In this document: piece after piece, positions 60,646 to 64,000 of the stretch
Numbering within the stretch: the first letter of the stretch is position 1
Layout: every line of letters begins with the position of its first letter
Source of the DNA: Oscillospiraceae bacterium
GTDB lineage: Bacteria > Bacillota > Clostridia > Oscillospirales > Ruminococcaceae
Reading direction: 5' to 3'
Length of the DNA stretch: 64,000 bases
Assembly (NCBI GenBank): GCA_030539275.1
Contig: JAUNSK010000014.1
Span: forward strand, 39,934 to 103,933
Notes under the pieces: model-generated
Seen by the model: the letters and a program-made list of their open reading frames with translations, nothing else
Databases searched by the model: none
What the model was told of the DNA's origin: nothing
Position numbers and translations under genes: made by a program

Positions 60646-61638
60646 ATGAATAAAAATGAACTTCATAACTATATTTCATCTGATCAGAAAAATATATGTC
60701 AGACAGCTGCTTCAATAAACGGCGCAATGGTATACAGCGATACATTCAATAACTATAAAAATACTGATGCATGCCATATTGCCTCAGCGACCAAGAGTAT
60801 TACATCTTTGCTGATAGGTATAGCAATTGACAAAGGGCTTATTATCAGTACGAATCAGAAAGTACTTGATTTCTTTCCGGACTATCATGTAAAACGAGGA
60901 GAGAAAACCATCCATCAGGTAACGCTCAGACACCTGATGACTATGACCGCTCCTTACAAGTACAAGTCAGAACCATGGACAAAGGTATGTACAAGTGACA
61001 ACTGGACCAGGGCAGTACTTGACCTCCTTGGCGGCAGAGCCGGAATTACTGGTGAATTTAAATACTCAACTCTCGGCATGCAGATACTGAGCGCTGTTAT
61101 AACCAAAGTCAGCGGCATGACAACAACAGACTTTGCAAACAGATATCTTTTTGAACCGCTTGGAACTGCACCGCGAAAAAGCTTTACTGTCAGTAACAAG
61201 GACGAACATTTACGCTTTGTAACATCTGAATCGCCTAAAGATAATATATGGTTTTGTGATTCGCAGGGAATAGCTGCAGCAGGCTTTGGACTTTGCCTGT
61301 CTGCAGAAGATATGCTGAAAATCGGTCAGCTTTGTCTTGACGACGGCGTATTTAATGGCAGACGCATTGTTTCATCCGGGTGGATCCATGAAATCACATC
61401 GGCAAAAACTGCTGCCGGTGAACGTTTCGGCAATATGGCATACGGGCTATTATGGTGGATCCCTAACAAGGAAAGATCCGCTTATGCAGCAATTGGTGAC
61501 AGTGGAAATGTCATATATGTAGATCCCGATAAAAATATTGTTATTACTGTTGCGTCATCCTTTAAACCGGCAGTATCTGACCGCGTTGGGTTTATACAAA
61601 AGTACATAGAGCCTTTTATTGAAACACTCAGTCAGTAA
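60646..61638 (+). CDS. Serine hydrolase, beta-lactamase (class C-like) family
   Basis: A 330-residue protein of the EstB/AmpC-like group without a signal peptide, so probably cytoplasmic. The SxxK motif is SATK (47-50). The second motif is Tyr-Ser-Thr (YSTLGMQ) where Tyr-x-Asn is expected, so the Asn is replaced. The IGDSGNVIYVDP segment near the end takes the place of the KTG/HxG motif. It may be an esterase or peptidase; antibiotic hydrolysis is unlikely. AAAGGAG precedes ATG 60646. Confidence 0.85.
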   Translation: MNKNELHNYISSDQKNICQTAASINGAMVYSDTFNNYKNTDACHIASATKSITSLLIGIAIDKGLIISTNQKVLDFFPDYHVKRGEKTIHQVTLRHLMTMTAPYKYKSEPWTKVCTSDNWTRAVLDLLGGRAGITGEFKYSTLGMQILSAVITKVSGMTTTDFANRYLFEPLGTAPRKSFTVSNKDEHLRFVTSESPKDNIWFCDSQGIAAAGFGLCLSAEDMLKIGQLCLDDGVFNGRRIVSSGWIHEITSAKTAAGERFGNMAYGLLWWIPNKERSAYAAIGDSGNVIYVDPDKNIVITVASSFKPAVSDRVGFIQKYIEPFIETLSQ

Positions 61639-61712
61639 ATATGTTTATTTTATCTGCGCGGGTACAGATTTGAAAATATTCATTATATAAAACGGAAAGA
61701 AGGAAGATCGTT

Positions 61713-61961
61713 ATGGATCTGAATTTATCAAGATACTTTGAAGCTCTTGAAAGATTTAAAAGGGAACACCCTGATGAAGTTATCAAATACTGGAAATCAG
61801 AAAAAGAATTCGATAAAATGGTAAGTCGATTCAAAAAGAAGGAAAAACAAATAGCAAAGGATGCTGTTAAAAGTCATGGTAGTTTAGAAAAATATATAGA
61901 TGAAATGACAGATAACATAAATCATTTATCTCAAAAAGTGGATGAGTTAATGAGTAAGTGA
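61713..61961 (+). CDS. Small helical hypothetical protein
   Basis: An 82-residue charged protein (RYFEALERFKREHPDEVIKYW, then MVSRFKKKEKQIAKDAVKS and MTDNINHLSQKVDELMSK) expected to form a coiled coil. No family is recognised. GAAGGAAG precedes ATG 61713. Confidence 0.6.
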   Translation: MDLNLSRYFEALERFKREHPDEVIKYWKSEKEFDKMVSRFKKKEKQIAKDAVKSHGSLEKYIDEMTDNINHLSQKVDELMSK

Positions 61962-62032
61962 GTATACAATTAACAAATTGATCACTCTTACATACAACAG
62001 TATAATGTAAATAAAATAAAGGAGACACAAAA

Positions 62033-62605
62033 ATGATGAAAGATGTATATGAAGAAGTGCCGGTACTTCAGAATGATCGTTTCTTATTACGAGCTGCAGA
62101 CAAAAAAAAGGATGCCCCGGACCTATTGAAGGTATACTCAGACATTAAGGCTGCAGAGCTGTTCAACAGTGATAACTGCGAAGGGGACGATTTTTATTAC
62201 ACAACTTTGGAGCGAATGTGTCAGGCACTTGATTTCTGGGATTTTTCCTATAAGAACAGATATTTCGTGCGATGGTCAGTCATAGAAAAGAAAAACAATA
62301 CTGCAATAGGAACTATTGAACTCTTTAACAGACAATCACAGGATTATTTTGACAACTGTGGTATACTGAGGCTGGATCTGAGAAGTGATTATGAAACAAG
62401 TGAAAACTGCCTGAGTATTATTGATCTTATTACTCCAAAAGCAAAAGATCTTTTTTCTTGTGATATGATCGCCACAAAAGCAATCCCCGCAGCAAAACAG
62501 CGTATTGCAGCCCTTATCAGCTGCGGATTTCATCTGTCTGATGAAAAACTATGTGGAAATGACATGACTTTATATGACTCATACTACGTAAAAGAATTGC
62601 TGTAA
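62033..62605 (+). CDS. GNAT-family N-acetyltransferase
   Basis: A 190-residue protein with the fold of RimL-like GNATs (VPVLQNDRFLLRAADKKK at the start, YFVRWSVIEKKNNTAIGTIEL in the core, CDMIATKAIPAAKQRIAAL and GFHLSDE near the end). The usual R/Q-x-x-G-x-G/A acetyl-CoA loop is poorly conserved (RSDYETSENC), so activity is uncertain. AAAGGAG precedes ATG 62033, with a second ATG three bases later. A terminator follows immediately. Confidence 0.7.
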   Translation: MMKDVYEEVPVLQNDRFLLRAADKKKDAPDLLKVYSDIKAAELFNSDNCEGDDFYYTTLERMCQALDFWDFSYKNRYFVRWSVIEKKNNTAIGTIELFNRQSQDYFDNCGILRLDLRSDYETSENCLSIIDLITPKAKDLFSCDMIATKAIPAAKQRIAALISCGFHLSDEKLCGNDMTLYDSYYVKELL

Positions 62606-62611
62606 AATAAC

Positions 62612-62668
62612 AAAATACTTCCTGAGATTATTCTATTATAAGAATATGTTCTGACAGGAAGTATTTTA
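62612..62668. terminator. Bidirectional intrinsic terminator
   Basis: A perfect 13-bp stem (62612-62624 with 62655-62667) with a long loop, between convergent genes. Confidence 0.75.
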
Positions 62669-62688
62669 TTATATAACAGCTCTTTATA

Positions 62689-63189
62689 TTAAAATCTTGG
62701 CCTCATATTGTTATTGACATTATTTCTCCTGACAATACCATAATTAAATATGCCTGACTCAATTTTATCAATAGACATATTCATTTTTGTTAAGTCTGTA
62801 TCTACTTTGGTAAGATCTGTATCCATCTTGGATAAATCTGTATCCATTCTGTTCAGATCTGTATTCATTTCATTCATATCTGAGTGCATTTTACTTATTG
62901 ATTTATCCATTTTTGTCAGGGATGATTCTATGTTCGAAAATGCTTTATCAATAAAATCCAGTGTACTTTCGATTTTACTGATCCTGTTAAGAATATCATT
63001 AAGGATAATTTCAGTATTATTACTGTTCTGGTCAGAATTCATTTTATCCCACGAAGATGTTGCTTTAAAAACACTGCCTGTTGAATTCTGAATCAGTTTA
63101 TTTATTTTTTCCATCTCATCAATAATATTCCTGTCATTTGCTTCAGTATTCTGATCAAGGGTGTTATTGTTTATTTGTTCAGTATCCAT
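62689..63189 (-). CDS. Heptad-repeat coiled-coil protein
   Basis: A 166-residue, Asn/Asp-rich protein with no signal peptide. Residues ~93-148 are eight consecutive heptads (for example KMDTDLS, KMDTDLT, KVDTDLT, RMDTDLS) with Met, Ile or Val at a and Leu or Ile at d: a parallel coiled coil. The DNA there (62746-62913) is a run of 21-bp repeats, so length could vary between strains. The C-terminal 20 residues are basic and Asn-rich (RRNNVNNNMRPRF). ATG at complement 63189 is used because AAAGGTG is just upstream; a GTG at 63198 lies inside that box. It is probably cotranscribed with the Cys-rich gene to its right. Confidence 0.7.
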   Translation of the reverse strand: MDTEQINNNTLDQNTEANDRNIIDEMEKINKLIQNSTGSVFKATSSWDKMNSDQNSNNTEIILNDILNRISKIESTLDFIDKAFSNIESSLTKMDKSISKMHSDMNEMNTDLNRMDTDLSKMDTDLTKVDTDLTKMNMSIDKIESGIFNYGIVRRNNVNNNMRPRF

Positions 63190-63219
63190 ATTATTCACCT
63201 TTATGATTTATTTATTTTT

Positions 63220-63246
63220 AAGGAATGCTTTCAGAAAGCATTCCTT
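63220..63246. repeat. Perfect hairpin between two leftward genes
   Basis: 12-bp stem (63220-63231 with 63235-63246) and a 3-nt loop. No T-run on either side, so it is more likely an RNA-stability or attenuation element in the transcript than a terminator. Confidence 0.55.
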
Positions 63247-63267
63247 ACCTGTTTATTGAAGTGATCT

Positions 63268-64000
63268 CTAGGCGCCTGAACATGGACTGGCTGTGCACTG
63301 GCCGACAGAATGATCAGCGTTAAATGTTTCTGTAAGAGTTATGTTTTCTTCCTGATTTGCAGCAGGAGTATAAGGTTTTATTGCCGATACAAGAAGGTTT
63401 TCTTTTTTCCACAGTTTATCAATTACTCTGTACACTATTCTCAGCTGACAATTGGAACCGGCAGCAGGAATTACATCAACTGAATTAATAAAGATCACTT
63501 TGGATGATCCATCTATTACTTTCAGATCTTCTCTGAATGCTCTCTGGGTAAGATATCTGTTACCGCTTGGGAATCTGTAAAAATCATTATATGGAATAAC
63601 AAATTCATCTCTTGGTTTTATAACTACAAGAGTAGGAGGACATCCATGAGATTGGCTTTGATAGCTCAGAACAACTTCAAATTCAACCTTATTTTTAATA
63701 GAGTTGCATTGATCATTAGGAGTTATAAATTCTGATGCACAGCTAACCCTGGCATTTACTACACTCGGTAAACCATCAGGAAGAAATCCTCCACGGCAAC
63801 CAGTATTTGTAATGTCGGCTCTGCAAGGAACACAGTCGTAAATTGTTTTCGTTGTTACAGCTACTGCTCTTACATCATCCACAACAATATCGTGACATGC
63901 GCATACAAGTGGACTTGAATAGCCGAATCTTTGTCTGTTTACAGCGCTTAGATTACACTCATCACAATTTCTGGAGTGCCATGGAAAACCTTCCGCTGCC
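63268..64000 (-). CDS. Cys-rich protein, 5' end beyond the window
   Basis: The frame is open from the right edge to the stop at 63268 (243 residues visible; the true start lies outside). Thirteen cysteines are spread through it (WHSRNCDECN, LVCACHD, DCVPC, TGCRGG, SCASEF, DQCN, HGCPP, SNCQL, QCTASPCSGA). The rest is beta-rich (VEFEVVLSY, VYRVIDKLW). The pattern suggests a disulfide-linked structural protein such as a spore-coat or appendage subunit, but I recognise no family. It is followed on the same strand by the coiled-coil gene. Confidence 0.65.
   Translation of the reverse strand, partial: AAEGFPWHSRNCDECNLSAVNRQRFGYSSPLVCACHDIVVDDVRAVAVTTKTIYDCVPCRADITNTGCRGGFLPDGLPSVVNARVSCASEFITPNDQCNSIKNKVEFEVVLSYQSQSHGCPPTLVVIKPRDEFVIPYNDFYRFPSGNRYLTQRAFREDLKVIDGSSKVIFINSVDVIPAAGSNCQLRIVYRVIDKLWKKENLLVSAIKPYTPAANQEENITLTETFNADHSVGQCTASPCSGA

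Noticed and set aside
1-64000. CRISPR arrays, insertion sequences, tRNA or rRNA genes
   Set aside because: Read through both strands; no spaced direct-repeat arrays, transposase-like frames or tRNA-type cloverleaf sequences were seen.

Overview
The window looks like the chromosome of a fibrolytic gut or rumen Firmicute, most likely Ruminococcus (R. flavefaciens-like, Oscillospiraceae). The reasons are moderate AT-richness, strong AGGAGG-type ribosome binding sites, TTGACA/TATAAT promoters with 17-18 bp spacers, a class III (Firmicutes-type) fructose-1,6-bisphosphatase, and above all five dockerin-bearing reading frames, which point to a cellulosome. I see no tRNA or rRNA gene, insertion sequence, prophage, CRISPR array or replication origin.

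Layout. (1) 1-7344: flavodoxin-like protein, a broken metzincin protease-dockerin gene, an alkylsulfatase, and small hypothetical genes with one gene remnant. (2) 7345-11188: GntR/YtrA regulator plus ABC exporter plus CPBP protease operon behind a promoter overlapped by a perfect 17-bp inverted repeat. (3) 11189-15412: three GNAT acetyltransferases, a GyrI-like protein and small proteins. (4) 15413-23151: a five-gene stress or antimicrobial-response module (ABC ATPase, FtsX permease, serine hydrolase, OmpR response regulator, histidine kinase) whose promoter carries four tandem 11-bp repeats. (5) 23152-32724: CPBP protease, nitroreductase, CtpE-like P-type ATPase, pyrophosphatase, class III FBPase, DUF5131 protein, with several decayed fragments between them. 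(6) 33380-48070: the fibre-degradation and signalling core. It holds a GH43-CBM6-dockerin enzyme, an agr-type quorum-sensing locus (AgrB, LytTR regulator and a 49-residue AgrD gene), a GH30-CBM22-dockerin xylanase and a GH5-dockerin enzyme. The last two each lie divergent from a paralogous sensor-AraC regulator. (7) 48404-64000: ribokinase, HD hydrolases, a dockerin protein of unknown function, flavoproteins, more GNATs, a second serine hydrolase, and at the right edge a Cys-rich protein that runs off the window beside a heptad-repeat protein.

How the parts fit. The GH43, GH30_8-like and GH5 enzymes are all secreted and dockerin-tagged. Together they would attack arabino/glucurono-xylan and beta-glucan or xyloglucan from a cellulosome. 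The two paralogous regulators (LacI-like ligand-binding fold, degenerate GGDEF-like domain, AraC DNA-binding domain) probably sense soluble sugars and switch the adjacent enzyme. The agr locus sits inside this cluster and lacks a recognisable AgrC kinase. It is the most striking signalling element here, with a predicted peptide ring Cys-Phe-Trp-Phe-Leu and a promoter carrying direct repeats next to its -35 box. All functions are read from sequence motifs and family knowledge; no searches were run.
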